Shown one piece after another: positions 1-11,413 of a stretch of 32,500 nt of DNA. Both the position numbers and the translations under genes were made by a program. Source of the DNA: Variovorax paradoxus (lineage in GTDB: Bacteria; Pseudomonadota; Gammaproteobacteria; Burkholderiales; Burkholderiaceae_C); assembly GCF_030811855.1 (NCBI RefSeq), contig NZ_JAUSRN010000010.1, positions 1 through 32,500 of the forward strand. Reading direction: 5' to 3'. Position 1 is the first letter of the stretch. Every line of letters begins with the position of its first letter. The notes beneath the pieces are model-generated. The model ran no database searches and was not told the DNA's origin. It saw nothing but the letters and a program-made list of their open reading frames with translations.

Positions 1-34
1 AAGGGTCGCAGACAGTGGGGTCGCCTTTCTTTTG

Positions 35-68
35 CCTACGTTTCTTTGGCGAAGCAAAGAAAAGTAGG
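35..68. repeat. Interspersed inverted repeat (hairpin element)
   Basis: A near-perfect dyad: CCTAC (35-39) pairs with GTAGG (64-68) and TTTCTTTG (41-48) pairs with CAAAGAAA (55-62), with a six-base GCGAAG loop and one G/A mismatch. The flanks are purine/pyrimidine rich and include a TCGCC/GGTCGCC motif. I recall this type of element as frequent between genes in Variovorax and related comamonads, but cannot count copies here. It follows the end of the minus-strand housekeeping unit, so it may serve as a terminator or transcript end. The rest of 1-127 holds no gene that I can support. Confidence 0.6.
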
Positions 69-127
69 TCGCCCGCCGGGGCGAGTCCCGGCCTCAGACC
101 TCAAAAAAACAGCAGAAAGCAATACCC

Positions 128-1108
<981 letters not shown>

Positions 1109-1128
1109 GTCGGGTCTTTCGTTGTTCT

Positions 1129-1899
1129 TTAGCGCGCTTCTTGCGGCAGCTGCAGCGGCGGGGCGTCGCGGTAGGCCTCGGGGTCGAGCCGGCGCATCTC
1201 CGATTCGATCCAGGCTTCGACTTCGCGCATCAGTTCATCGGGCTTGCGGCCGATGCTGGGAATGGCCGGGCCGATCGACACGTCGACCACGCCGGGGCGC
1301 TTGATGAAAGCCTTGCGCGGCCAGACCTTGGCCGAGGTGACGGCGACCGGGATCACCGGCACGCCGGTTTCGCATGCGAGCCGCGTGCCGCCGCTCTTGT
1401 AGGTGCCCTTTTGTCCGCGCGGAATGCGGGTGCCTTCAGGAAACATGATGATCCAGATGCCTTGCGCCAGCAGCTTGCGGCCCTGGTTCACGACCTTGTT
1501 GAAGGCCTGCGCGCGCTGGCTGCGGTCGATGTGGATCATGTCGAGCCGGGCCATCGCCCAGCCGAAGAAGGGCACGTAGATCAGCTCTTTCTTGAACACG
1601 AAGGCCAGCGGATGCGGCATCAGCGTGGGCATCAGAAAAGTCTCGAGGGTCGACTGGTGCTTGACCAGCAGGACCGCGCCCGCGAGCTTGTCGGCGGGCA
1701 GGTTTTCCATGCCTGTCACGCGGGTGCGGATGCCCAGCAGCACCCGCGCGCCGCCGATGGCCCAGCTGAGCCATTGCACCGCCATCCAGTAGAGCGGAAT
1801 GCCGCGCTTCCAGAGCGAACTGACGCACATGATGATGCCCCAGGGCACGACGGTGACGAGCATCCACAGGGCATGGAGCACGGAACGGATAAACGCCAT
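1129..1899 (-). CDS. plsC: 1-acyl-sn-glycerol-3-phosphate acyltransferase
   Basis: A 256-residue member of the LPLAT/AGPAT family. It would transfer an acyl group to lysophosphatidic acid at the inner membrane, giving phosphatidic acid for phospholipid synthesis. An N-terminal hydrophobic segment (about residues 8-27) anchors it. The catalytic block is HQSTLE at 81-86, a HX4E form of the usual HX4D motif, and the substrate block is FPEGTR at 153-158. The start codon overlaps the gmhB stop by one base (TGATG), which suggests translational coupling. A second acyltransferase elsewhere in the genome cannot be excluded, so the exact acyl acceptor is inferred from the family. Confidence 0.9.
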   Translation of the reverse strand: MAFIRSVLHALWMLVTVVPWGIIMCVSSLWKRGIPLYWMAVQWLSWAIGGARVLLGIRTRVTGMENLPADKLAGAVLLVKHQSTLETFLMPTLMPHPLAFVFKKELIYVPFFGWAMARLDMIHIDRSQRAQAFNKVVNQGRKLLAQGIWIIMFPEGTRIPRGQKGTYKSGGTRLACETGVPVIPVAVTSAKVWPRKAFIKRPGVVDVSIGPAIPSIGRKPDELMREVEAWIESEMRRLDPEAYRDAPPLQLPQEAR

Positions 1900-2477
1900 C
1901 AGACAGCCACCTGCAGTGCGGCCTGCGCTTCGCGCGCAAGCAGGAATTCAACAAAGGCGGCCAGGCTCTCGTGAACCATGGTGTTCGCCGGATATTCGGG
2001 CGGCAGCGGATCGATGCCGCGGCAGGCCGCGCCCATGCCGGTGAGCAGCAGGTGCGGCTCGCAGCCGGCGGCCGCGCCGGCCTGCAGGTCGCGCAGGCTG
2101 TCGCCCGCGGTGGGCACGTCTTTCAAATCGATGCCGTAGCGGTCGCCGATCTGCCGGAACAGGCCCGGCGCGGGCTTGCGGCAATCGCAGCCTTCGTCGG
2201 GACTGTGCGGGCAATAGAAGACCGCATCGACCCGCCCGCCCACGGCCGCGAGCATCTTGTGCATCTTGGCGTGCATGGCGTTGAGCGACGCCATGTCGAA
2301 CAGCCCGCGGCCCAGGCCCGACTGGTTGGACGCGACCACCACGTGCCAGCCGGCATGGTTGAGCTTGGCCACGGCTTCGAGCGCGCCGGGCAGCGGCGTC
2401 CACTCGATGTCGCTCTTGACGAAATCTTCGCGGTGCACGTTGATCGTGCCGTTGCGGTCGAGGATGACGAGTTTCAT
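1899..2477 (-). CDS. gmhB: D-glycero-D-manno-heptose 1,7-bisphosphate 7-phosphatase, with altered catalytic motif
   Basis: A 192-residue HAD phosphatase of the GmhB/histidinol-phosphatase family, expected to remove the 7-phosphate in ADP-heptose synthesis for the LPS core. Motif I reads LDRNGTIN at residues 6-13. The nucleophile Asp is present, but the second Asp of the DxD pair is Asn (codon AAC). The zinc-binding CPHSPDEGCDCRKP loop is intact, as are SNQSG and GDSLRDLQAG. The ATG at 2477 was chosen because homologues start MKLVILDR; an in-frame TTG at 2504 would add nine residues. It follows glyS closely and overlaps plsC by one base. The Asn may lower or change activity. Confidence 0.87.
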   Translation of the reverse strand: MKLVILDRNGTINVHREDFVKSDIEWTPLPGALEAVAKLNHAGWHVVVASNQSGLGRGLFDMASLNAMHAKMHKMLAAVGGRVDAVFYCPHSPDEGCDCRKPAPGLFRQIGDRYGIDLKDVPTAGDSLRDLQAGAAAGCEPHLLLTGMGAACRGIDPLPPEYPANTMVHESLAAFVEFLLAREAQAALQVAV

Positions 2478-2506
2478 GGCGTCGGCAAAAAAGCCCCGTT
2501 TCAAGG

Positions 2507-4645
2507 TCAGGCCGCCAGCCGTTCGAGCTGCGCCACGCGGTTCATCGCCACGTGCAGCGACATCAACAGGCCCAGCCGGTTGAGGCGCAGGTCGGCCTGT
2601 TCGGCATTGACCATCACGCCGTCGAAGAACGCATCGACAGGTTCGCGCAGCGCGGCCAATGTCTGCAGCGAAGCGGTGTAGTCGCCGGCATCGAACTGCG
2701 CATTGGCGGCGGGCACGACCTCGGCCATGGCGGCGTGCAGTGCCTTCTCGGCCGGCTCGTGCAGCAGCAGCTCGCTGACGTGAGCATCGGCTTCGGGCGC
2801 CTTCTTCAGGATGTTGCCGATGCGCTTGTTGGCAGCGGCCAGCGCCGCCGCGGCGGGCAGTGCAGCAAAGGCGCGCACGGCCGCCAGCAGCTTGGGCACT
2901 TCGCCCAGGCGCTGCGGTCGCGGCGCCAGCACGGCATCAACCTCTTGCGCGCTGGCGCCCTGCTCGCGCAGGCTGCCGGCGAGGCGGTCGAGAATGAAGT
3001 CCTGCAGCTCGGCGGTGGCCTTTCCGGTGTCGAAGCCGTCGATGTCCTTGAACTGTGCGGCGGCGTCCTGCAGCAGCGCGTCCAGCTTCAGCGGCAGGTC
3101 TTTCTCGATCAGCATGCGGATCACGCCGAGCGCATGGCGGCGCAGCGCAAACGGGTCGCGGTCGCCGGTGGGCAGGTTGCCGATGCCGAACATGCCGACC
3201 AGCGTTTCGAGCTTGTCGGCCAGCGCGACGACGATGCCGACAAAGTGGCGCGGCAGGTCGTCCCCGGCAAAGCGCGGCTTGTAGTGGTCCTCGATGGCGT
3301 CGGCCACGTCGGCGGCCAGGCCGTCGTGCAGCGCGTAGTAGCGACCCATGGTGCCCTGCAGCTCCGGGAACTCGCCGACCATGTCGGTCACGAGGTCGGC
3401 CTTTGCCAGCTGCGCCGCCTGCACGGCATGGGCGATGAGCGTAGCGTTGCCCAGCGGCGCCGCAACGGCGCGTGCAATGCGCATCACGCGTTCGACGCGC
3501 TCGCCCTGGGTGCCGAGCTTGTTGTGATAGACCACCTTGCCCAGCGATTCGACGCGCGAGGCCAGCGATTTCTTGCGGTCCTGGTCGAAGAAGAACTTGG
3601 CGTCGGCCAGTCGCGGGCGCACCACGCGCTCGTTGCCGCCAATCACCGCGCTAGCATCCTCGGGGCTGATGTTGCTGACGACCAGGAACTTGTTGGTGAG
3701 CTTGTTCGATGAATCGAGCAGCGGAAAGTACTTCTGGTTGGCCTTCATCGTGAGGATGAGGCACTCCTGCGGCACTTCGAGAAACTCGCGCTCGAAGCTG
3801 CAGACCAGCACGTTGGGCCGCTCGACCAGCGCCGTCACTTCGTCGAGCAGCGCGTCGTCGTGGATGGGCACGGTGCCGCCGCCGACCCGCACGGCCGCGG
3901 CCGCAAGCTGGCGCGCGATCTCGGTGCGGCGGGCCTCGAAGCTCGCGAGGACGGCGCCCTCGTCCTGCATCTGCAGCGCATAGCTGTTGGCGTCGCGCAG
4001 CACCACGGGGTCGATGGCGGCTTCGAAACGGTGGCCGTGGGTCTCGCGGCCCGCATGAAGGCCCAGCGCCTCGACCGCCACCACGTCGCTGCCATGCAGC
4101 GCCACCAGCCCGTGCGCGGGGCGCACGAAGCTCACGCTGCTCCAGCCCGGCAGTTCACAGCCGGTTTCGAGCTGATAGCTCATCACCTTGGGAATCGGCA
4201 GCTTGGCGATGGATTCGGCCAGCGCCTTCTGAAGCCCTTCGGCCAAGGTGGAACCCTTGGCGGTGCTTTCGTAGAACAAGGCTTCGGCCTTGCCGTCCAG
4301 CGCGCGCTTCAGGCCAGGCACAGCCGACGCGTCGGCACCCAGCGCGGCCAGCCGCTTGAGCAGCGCGGGCGTGGGCTGGCCGGAGGCGTCGAGCCCCACG
4401 GTGACGGGCATGAGCTTTTGCGACACGGCCTTGTCGGCGGCGCGCTCGGCCACGTGCGTGAGGTGCGCGGCCAGGCGCCGCGGCGAGGCATAGGCAGTCA
4501 GCACGGAGTCGGGCGCGGCCAGGCCCTGCGCCACGAGCTGGTCGCGCAGGCCGTTGGCAAAGGCTTCGCCGAGTTTCTTCAGGGCCTTGGGCGGCAGCTC
4601 TTCGACGAAGAGTTCGACCAACAGGTTCTTTTGCACGCTCGTCAT
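2507..4645 (-). CDS. glyS: Glycyl-tRNA synthetase beta subunit
   Basis: A 712-residue protein of the usual length for the beta chain of the alpha2-beta2 bacterial glycyl-tRNA synthetase, which charges tRNA-Gly in the cytosol. It opens with the typical LLVELFVEELPPKALKKLG segment, carries the family blocks around TMKANQKYFPLLD and VVRPRLADAKFFFDQDRK, and ends with a C-terminal anticodon-binding (DALR-like) region. The alpha chain gene lies immediately upstream with only three bases between its stop and this ATG, so the two subunits are co-translated. No frameshift or missing block was seen. Confidence 0.97.
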   Translation of the reverse strand: MTSVQKNLLVELFVEELPPKALKKLGEAFANGLRDQLVAQGLAAPDSVLTAYASPRRLAAHLTHVAERAADKAVSQKLMPVTVGLDASGQPTPALLKRLAALGADASAVPGLKRALDGKAEALFYESTAKGSTLAEGLQKALAESIAKLPIPKVMSYQLETGCELPGWSSVSFVRPAHGLVALHGSDVVAVEALGLHAGRETHGHRFEAAIDPVVLRDANSYALQMQDEGAVLASFEARRTEIARQLAAAAVRVGGGTVPIHDDALLDEVTALVERPNVLVCSFEREFLEVPQECLILTMKANQKYFPLLDSSNKLTNKFLVVSNISPEDASAVIGGNERVVRPRLADAKFFFDQDRKKSLASRVESLGKVVYHNKLGTQGERVERVMRIARAVAAPLGNATLIAHAVQAAQLAKADLVTDMVGEFPELQGTMGRYYALHDGLAADVADAIEDHYKPRFAGDDLPRHFVGIVVALADKLETLVGMFGIGNLPTGDRDPFALRRHALGVIRMLIEKDLPLKLDALLQDAAAQFKDIDGFDTGKATAELQDFILDRLAGSLREQGASAQEVDAVLAPRPQRLGEVPKLLAAVRAFAALPAAAALAAANKRIGNILKKAPEADAHVSELLLHEPAEKALHAAMAEVVPAANAQFDAGDYTASLQTLAALREPVDAFFDGVMVNAEQADLRLNRLGLLMSLHVAMNRVAQLERLAA

Positions 4646-4648
4646 CGC

Positions 4649-5554
<906 letters not shown>

Positions 5555-5810
5555 GAAGCTGGCCGGCGTGACCGGGCGTTGGACGGTAGCGCGGCGAAGC
5601 ACCGCGAAAGCAGACGATTTTACGGTCGGAGGGCAACTCTCCCACAGCCGGCCGGGATGCCGGCCGCCGGCGCGGCGGCAAGGGGCGTGAGATAACGAGC
5701 CCCGGTTGCGCGCGATCGCCTCGCAGCTGCCTTTCCCCGAGCTCCATTCCCCTCCCCACCCCTCGGCGTGCACGAGCCGCGGGACCGCCTCTTTTCCGTT
5801 TCACTTGCAC

Positions 5811-6776
5811 ATGCCAGCCCCCCTCATCGGCCCGAGTTCCCCGATATTCATCGTTCTCAATGCCGGCGCCGGCAGCGCGGACGCCGCCGCAACCCGGCAG
5901 ATCGTCGAGGAGGGCTGCGCGGCGGCCGGCAGGCGGCACCGCATCTTCGTGGTCGACGAACGCGCGACCGTGCAGGCGCTCGCGCGCGAGGCGGTCGAGC
6001 GCGCCCGCGGCGTGGGCGGGGTGGTGGTGGCCGCGGGGGGCGACGGCACCGTCAACGCGGTGGCACAGGCCACTCTGGGCAGCGGGCTTGCCTTTGGCGT
6101 GCTGCCGCAGGGCACCTTCAACTACTTCAGCCGCACCCACGGCATCCCGCTCGACACCGCCGCAGCGCTCCAGGTGCTGCTGACCGAGCAACCCCGCCCA
6201 GCGCAGGTGGGGCTGGTCAACGACCGGATTTTCCTGGTGAACGCCAGCATGGGCCTGTATGCCGAGCTGCTGGAAGACCGCGAAAGCTACAAGGCGCGCT
6301 ATGGGCGCAGCCGCTGGATCGCGTTCTCCGCCGGCCTTCTCACCGTGATGCGCGGCCATCGGCACTGGAACCTGCGCATGGCCTGGCGCGGCCAGGAGCG
6401 CGACCTGCGCACGCCGACGCTGTTCGTCGGCAACAACCCGTTGCAGTTGCTGCAGGTGGGTATCGAACATGCCGACGCGCCAGAAAACGGCCAGCTGGCT
6501 GCGGTCGCGCTCAAGCCCGTCAACGTGCTTGCAATGCCTGGCCTGCTGGTACGCGGCGCCTTGGGCCGGCTCGGGAGTGCCGACGAGGTATTGAGCTTTC
6601 CGTTCGAATCGATGACAGTGAAAGCCAGCCGCTCGCACGGCCCGCGCCGCGTCAAGGTGGCCACCGACGGCGAGATCGCATGGGCCGAGATGCCGCTGCT
6701 GTTCCGCGTCTCGCCCGAGCCGCTATGGCTGGTGCGGCCCGACACCGCGCCCGAACTGGAGGCCGCCAAGGAATGA
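5811..6776 (+). CDS. Diacylglycerol-kinase-like lipid kinase (YegS/BmrU family)
   Basis: A 321-residue protein with an N-terminal DAGK catalytic domain. Visible motifs are the nucleotide-binding NAGAGS (17-22) and GGDGTVNAV (76-84), then GVLPQGTFNYFSR (96-108), where the usual NDFAR is NYFSR. The C-terminal half fits the beta-sandwich domain of YegS-type kinases. It should phosphorylate a lipid alcohol (diacylglycerol, sphingoid base or similar) at the membrane face; the substrate cannot be read from sequence. The ATG at 5811 was preferred over an upstream in-frame TTG (5706) because the domain starts directly after it. Its stop overlaps the next start by four bases (ATGA). Confidence 0.88.
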   Translation: MPAPLIGPSSPIFIVLNAGAGSADAAATRQIVEEGCAAAGRRHRIFVVDERATVQALAREAVERARGVGGVVVAAGGDGTVNAVAQATLGSGLAFGVLPQGTFNYFSRTHGIPLDTAAALQVLLTEQPRPAQVGLVNDRIFLVNASMGLYAELLEDRESYKARYGRSRWIAFSAGLLTVMRGHRHWNLRMAWRGQERDLRTPTLFVGNNPLQLLQVGIEHADAPENGQLAAVALKPVNVLAMPGLLVRGALGRLGSADEVLSFPFESMTVKASRSHGPRRVKVATDGEIAWAEMPLLFRVSPEPLWLVRPDTAPELEAAKE

Positions 6777-7597
6777 GCTGCCTGCTTCAGATCTCCGACA
6801 CGCATTTCGGCACTGAACAGCCCGAGGTGATGGACGCGCTCGAGCGGCTTGCGCGCTCCTTGTCGCCTCAGGTGGTGGTGCTCTCCGGCGACATCACCCA
6901 GCGCGGCACGCGCGCGCAGTTCGCGGCGGCGCGCGCCTTCGTCGATCGGCTGGGCGCACCGGCGGTGATTGCCATACCGGGCAACCACGACATCCCGCTT
7001 TTTCAGCTGGGGGCGCGGCTGTTCGCGCCGTATGAAAGATACGCCGGCGCTTTCGGCTCCAACCTGGAGCCGGTGTTCGAATCGGCCGAATGGCTGGTGG
7101 TTGCGGTCAACACCACGCGCTGGTACCGGCATGCGGACGGCGAGGTTTCGGCTGCGCAGATCGAGCGGGTGGCGCACAGGCTGGCGGCCGCTTCGCCCAA
7201 TCAGCTGCGCGTGGTGGTCACGCACCAGCCGGTGATGGTGACGCGGCAGGAAGACATGCAGAACCGGCTGCACGGGCGCGAAGCCGCCGTCGCGAGCTGG
7301 TGCGCGGCCGGGGCCGACCTGATCCTCGGCGGGCACATCCACCTGCCGTTCGTGCGCTCATTGCACGACGCCTACGCCGGCTGTCCGCGCACGACGTGGG
7401 CGGTGCAGGCCGGCACGGCGGTGTCGTCGCGCCTGCGCGCGGGGCACCCCAACTCGGTCAACGTGCTGCGGGTGGGTGAAACCGACGACGGCCGCACCTG
7501 CCAGGCGGAGCGCTGGGACCATTCGGCCGTGGACAAGGCCTTCGTGTGCGCCAAAGTATTGCAGCTCCCGCTTGCCAGCGCCGCGGCACCCGCTTAG
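6773..7597 (+). CDS. Metallophosphoesterase (class III phosphodiesterase-like)
   Basis: A 274-residue calcineurin-like phosphoesterase with all metal-binding blocks: DTH (D9, H11), SGD (D40), GNHD (70-73), THQP (H151) and GGHIH (H188, H190). This order fits class III cyclic-nucleotide phosphodiesterase/CpdA-like enzymes and also UDP-diacylglucosamine- or glycerophosphodiester-type hydrolases, so the substrate is open. There is no signal peptide, so it should be cytosolic. It overlaps the lipid kinase by four bases and ends ten bases before the PAP2 gene. That tight linkage suggests a phospholipid-related substrate. Confidence 0.88.
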   Translation: MSCLLQISDTHFGTEQPEVMDALERLARSLSPQVVVLSGDITQRGTRAQFAAARAFVDRLGAPAVIAIPGNHDIPLFQLGARLFAPYERYAGAFGSNLEPVFESAEWLVVAVNTTRWYRHADGEVSAAQIERVAHRLAAASPNQLRVVVTHQPVMVTRQEDMQNRLHGREAAVASWCAAGADLILGGHIHLPFVRSLHDAYAGCPRTTWAVQAGTAVSSRLRAGHPNSVNVLRVGETDDGRTCQAERWDHSAVDKAFVCAKVLQLPLASAAAPA

Positions 7598-7607
7598 GGT
7601 GCGCCGC

Positions 7608-8429
7608 ATGTTGACGGAAGCCCCTGCCCTCATTCTTCTTGCGCGCCAGCTCGGCGAGCACTCCCTGGCCTGGTTTGCGGGCCTTCTTGGACTCTCGGTG
7701 CTTGGCGCCGGCTTGGTCTGCCGCGCATGGCAGCAACGCCGCGCCCGGACCTTGCCGACCGGCGAACCCGAAGAACCGCGTCTCGCGGCTGCGCTGGCCA
7801 TGGGTTTTTTGGCGATCCTCGGGGCGGCGAGCCTCGTGGCGTACATCGCATCGAAGCTCGGCGACGGACGCTTGCTCGGCCTGGCCGACCAGGCGCTGGC
7901 CGACGCCATCGGAGACCACCTCCCCTGGGCGGCCCTGGTGGTTTTCAGCTGGCTCACGCACCTGGGAGACGCCGAGCTTCTCGCGCCGGTGTGCCTGGCC
8001 GTGGCCTTGCTGCTATGGCGCAAGGCACATCATGGCCTGGCTCTGGGCTGGGTGATGGCGCTCGGGGGCATTGTGCTGCTGAACCCTGCGCTCAAACGCA
8101 TCTTCGCGCGGGCGCGGCCGCTGCACGACCATGGGCTGGCGCTCGAAACGAGTTTCAGCTTTCCGAGCGGCCACAGCGCGGGCGCGATCGTGAGCTACGG
8201 CATGCTGATGTATTTGGCGCTGCGCCTGTTGCCGGCGCGCTGGCATGTGCCGGCGGCCATGGCGGCCGCGGCCGCTATCGTCACCATCGCGTGCAGCCGC
8301 GTCTTTTTGCAGGTGCATTTCGCAAGCGACGTGGCGGCCGGCCTGCTGACCGGACTCGCCTGGCTGCTCGTGTGCGTGAGCAGCCTCGAATACGCGCGGC
8401 ACCGCAAGCGGCGGCGCAGCCGTCCCTGA
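7608..8429 (+). CDS. PAP2-family membrane phosphatase
   Basis: A 273-residue integral membrane protein with about six hydrophobic segments and the complete PAP2 triad: KRIFARARP (C1), PSGH (C2) and SRVFLQVHFASD (C3). Such enzymes remove phosphate from phosphatidate, lysophosphatidate or undecaprenyl pyrophosphate on the outer face of the inner membrane. A long N-terminal stretch with two extra hydrophobic segments precedes the core. The ATG at 7608 lies ten bases after the phosphoesterase stop. Kinase, phosphoesterase and PAP2 phosphatase in one transcript suggest linked phosphorylation and dephosphorylation of a lipid. The C-terminus is basic. Confidence 0.9.
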   Translation: MLTEAPALILLARQLGEHSLAWFAGLLGLSVLGAGLVCRAWQQRRARTLPTGEPEEPRLAAALAMGFLAILGAASLVAYIASKLGDGRLLGLADQALADAIGDHLPWAALVVFSWLTHLGDAELLAPVCLAVALLLWRKAHHGLALGWVMALGGIVLLNPALKRIFARARPLHDHGLALETSFSFPSGHSAGAIVSYGMLMYLALRLLPARWHVPAAMAAAAAIVTIACSRVFLQVHFASDVAAGLLTGLAWLLVCVSSLEYARHRKRRRSRP

Positions 8430-8497
8430 GCGGTATCGATCGGGGAGGTCTTCGCCAGAAACACCGCGGAACCGGCTTTGCCGGGCCGCTGGTGTTG

Positions 8498-8535
8498 CCC
8501 CCTTGAGGGGGAGGCGGCTACACGAAGTGAGCCGC
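8498..8535. repeat. Interspersed double-hairpin element
   Basis: Two adjacent dyads. CCCCCT (8498-8503) faces AGGGGG (8506-8511), and GCGGCT (8514-8519) faces AGCCGC (8530-8535) around a small CAC-GAA-GTG inner stem. I recall sequences of this form as a common intergenic repeat in Variovorax and Acidovorax. It lies between the PAP2 gene and the converging asparaginase gene, where it may terminate or stabilise both transcripts. Copy number cannot be judged from one window. Confidence 0.6.
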
Positions 8536-8547
8536 TTCGGGGGTGGG

Positions 8548-9726
<1,179 letters not shown>

Positions 9727-9763
9727 TTACCATCGCCGGGCGCACCGCCGCAATTCCATGCCA

Positions 9764-10441
9764 ATGAACGCCGATCCCGCCGCCCTTCCCTCGACGACCG
9801 CCCAGGAGATGCCCGCCCCCGACGGCCCGCTCTCGCGCGCCCGCCCCGGCCGCGAGCGCATCATGGCGGCCATCCGCTCGGCGGCCGTGACCGAGTTCAG
9901 CCTGCATGGGCTGAAGGGCACCTCGACCCAGGCGATTGCCGCGCGCGCCGGCCTGACCAAGCCCCAGCTGCACTACTACATCGCCGGCAAGGAAGAGCTC
10001 TACGAAGAGCTGCTGATGCAGGTGCTGCATGCCTGGAAGGTGGTGTTCTCGTTCGAGGACGCGAGCGATCCGGCCACGGTGCTGGGCGACTACATCCGCA
10101 AGAAGCTCGACCATGCCTTCGACAACCCCGAGATCTCTCGCATCTTCACGCGTGAGGTGCTCGACGGCGGCCGCAACCTCGACCGCTACTGGCCCAACGC
10201 CAGGGCTTGGACGCAGAAGAAGGTCGACGTCATCAACGGCTGGATTGCGCGCGGGCAGATGCGCCCGCTGGATGCGCGCCTGCTCCTGATGCACGTCTGG
10301 GCCATGACTCAAAGCTATGCCGACTACGCGATACAGACGCGCGTGATGCTCGGCCTGCCGCCCGACGCACCCATCGACCGCGAGCCGATTGCGCGCGAGC
10401 TGGTGGCGTTCGTGCTGGGCGGCTGCGGCATCAGGGCCTAG
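9764..10441 (+). CDS. TetR-family regulator, RutR-like
   Basis: A 225-residue repressor-type protein. The N-terminal helix-turn-helix reads STQAIAARAGLTKPQLHYYIAGKEE-like at about residues 54-78, and the C-terminal half resembles the YcdC/RutR ligand domain (EISRIFTREVLDGG, HVWAMTQSYADYA). RutR itself senses uracil/thymine and controls pyrimidine and nitrogen metabolism; the ligand here is unknown. The first ~30 residues are an Ala/Pro-rich tail. Another in-frame ATG lies two codons upstream (9758); neither has a clear ribosome site. It is divergent from the asparaginase gene, and its last 11 bases overlap the converging LysR gene. Confidence 0.85.
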   Translation: MNADPAALPSTTAQEMPAPDGPLSRARPGRERIMAAIRSAAVTEFSLHGLKGTSTQAIAARAGLTKPQLHYYIAGKEELYEELLMQVLHAWKVVFSFEDASDPATVLGDYIRKKLDHAFDNPEISRIFTREVLDGGRNLDRYWPNARAWTQKKVDVINGWIARGQMRPLDARLLLMHVWAMTQSYADYAIQTRVMLGLPPDAPIDREPIARELVAFVLGGCGIRA

Positions 10442-11372
10442 CCTCCCAGGCGCGGCCGCTCGGATCGGCCAGCGCAAGCCGCATCGTCTCGATGAAGCGG
10501 CGCAGGCGCGCGGGCTGAAAGCGCGCATGCGGATAGACCAGGTAAACGGGGAGTGCCGCCACCTGCCACTGCGGCACGAGCTGCACCAACCGGCCGGCCG
10601 CCACGTCGTCCTTCATGAGCCAGGCCGATCCCATGCAGGCGCCCACGCCCATGAGGGCGGCGCTTTGCAGCGCATAGAGGCTGTCGGTGCTCATGCGCGG
10701 GCGGATCTGCACCCGCGCGGTTTCGCCGGTTGGCGGGTGCGTGAGCAGCAGCTCGTTGCGATAGAAGGTGCGCAGCGCAAGCCACGGCAGCTCGGCCAGC
10801 TCGGACGCATGCGCGGGCGGCACCCGACCGGCCAGCACCGACGGCGCCGCAACCAGCATGCGCGGCACCTCTGAAAGCTTGATGGCCACGGCCATGCTGT
10901 CGGTGATCTCGCCGACCTGGATCGCGCAGTCGATGCCTTCGGCGATGTAGTCGGGCCGCCGGTCGCTCAGCAGCCATTCGACGGACACCCTGGGATGGTC
11001 GCGCAGGTATCCGGCCAGGGGGCCGACCAGCAGAGATTGCCCCAGCGCATGCGGTACCACCACGCGCAGCGTGCCCTCCGGTTCGTCGCCGACGCCGCGC
11101 AGGTCGGCCTCGAAGGCTTGCCAATCGGCAATCAGTTCCCGGGCCCGCTCGTAGCAGCGCTCGCCATCCTCGGTGAGCTTCATGGCGTGCGTGGAGCGGC
11201 GCAAGAGCCGCACGCCAAGCGAGCGTTCCAGCGCCTGCAAGCGGCGGCTCACGGTGGGCTGGGTCGCGCCCATCTGCTGGGCGGCGGCCGAGAGGCTGCC
11301 GGCCTCGACGATGTGAACGAAGGTCTGCATCAGCTCGATGCGGTCGACGGCGGCGGGTGAAGGAGTCGGCAT
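10431..11372 (-). CDS. LysR-family transcriptional regulator
   Basis: A 313-residue LysR-type regulator. The winged helix-turn-helix lies at about residues 12-70 (GSLSAAAQQMGATQPTVSRR), and the substrate-binding fold follows, of the CrgA/DmlR-like type that often controls a divergent efflux gene. The likely target is the MFS transporter that starts 113 bases away in the opposite direction. It converges on, and overlaps by 11 bases, the TetR-family gene. The start at 11372 has only a weak ribosome site; an ATG at residue 15 is possible but would trim the first helix. Confidence 0.9.
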   Translation of the reverse strand: MPTPSPAAVDRIELMQTFVHIVEAGSLSAAAQQMGATQPTVSRRLQALERSLGVRLLRRSTHAMKLTEDGERCYERARELIADWQAFEADLRGVGDEPEGTLRVVVPHALGQSLLVGPLAGYLRDHPRVSVEWLLSDRRPDYIAEGIDCAIQVGEITDSMAVAIKLSEVPRMLVAAPSVLAGRVPPAHASELAELPWLALRTFYRNELLLTHPPTGETARVQIRPRMSTDSLYALQSAALMGVGACMGSAWLMKDDVAAGRLVQLVPQWQVAALPVYLVYPHARFQPARLRRFIETMRLALADPSGRAWEARP

Positions 11373-11392
11373 GATGGCGTGCTTTATACGCC

Positions 11393-11413
11393 TTGCGCAT
11401 ATTCATTGTGCAA
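11393..11413. promoter_or_regulatory. Imperfect dyad, candidate LysR binding site
   Basis: TTGCGCA (11393-11399) and TGTGCAA (11407-11413) form a 21-base dyad with one mismatch and a seven-base A/T-rich spacer. It starts 21 bases upstream of the lysR start codon, inside the divergent lysR/MFS region, where autoregulating LysR proteins normally bind. A separate small dyad, GTTAA-GGG-TTAAC (11470-11482), lies directly before the MFS start codon and could be a second contact. Confidence 0.4.

Noticed and set aside
5768..6772. Upstream extension of the phosphoesterase frame
   Set aside because: This part runs inside the lipid kinase gene in another frame. The phosphoesterase domain starts at 6773 with a clear four-base overlap.
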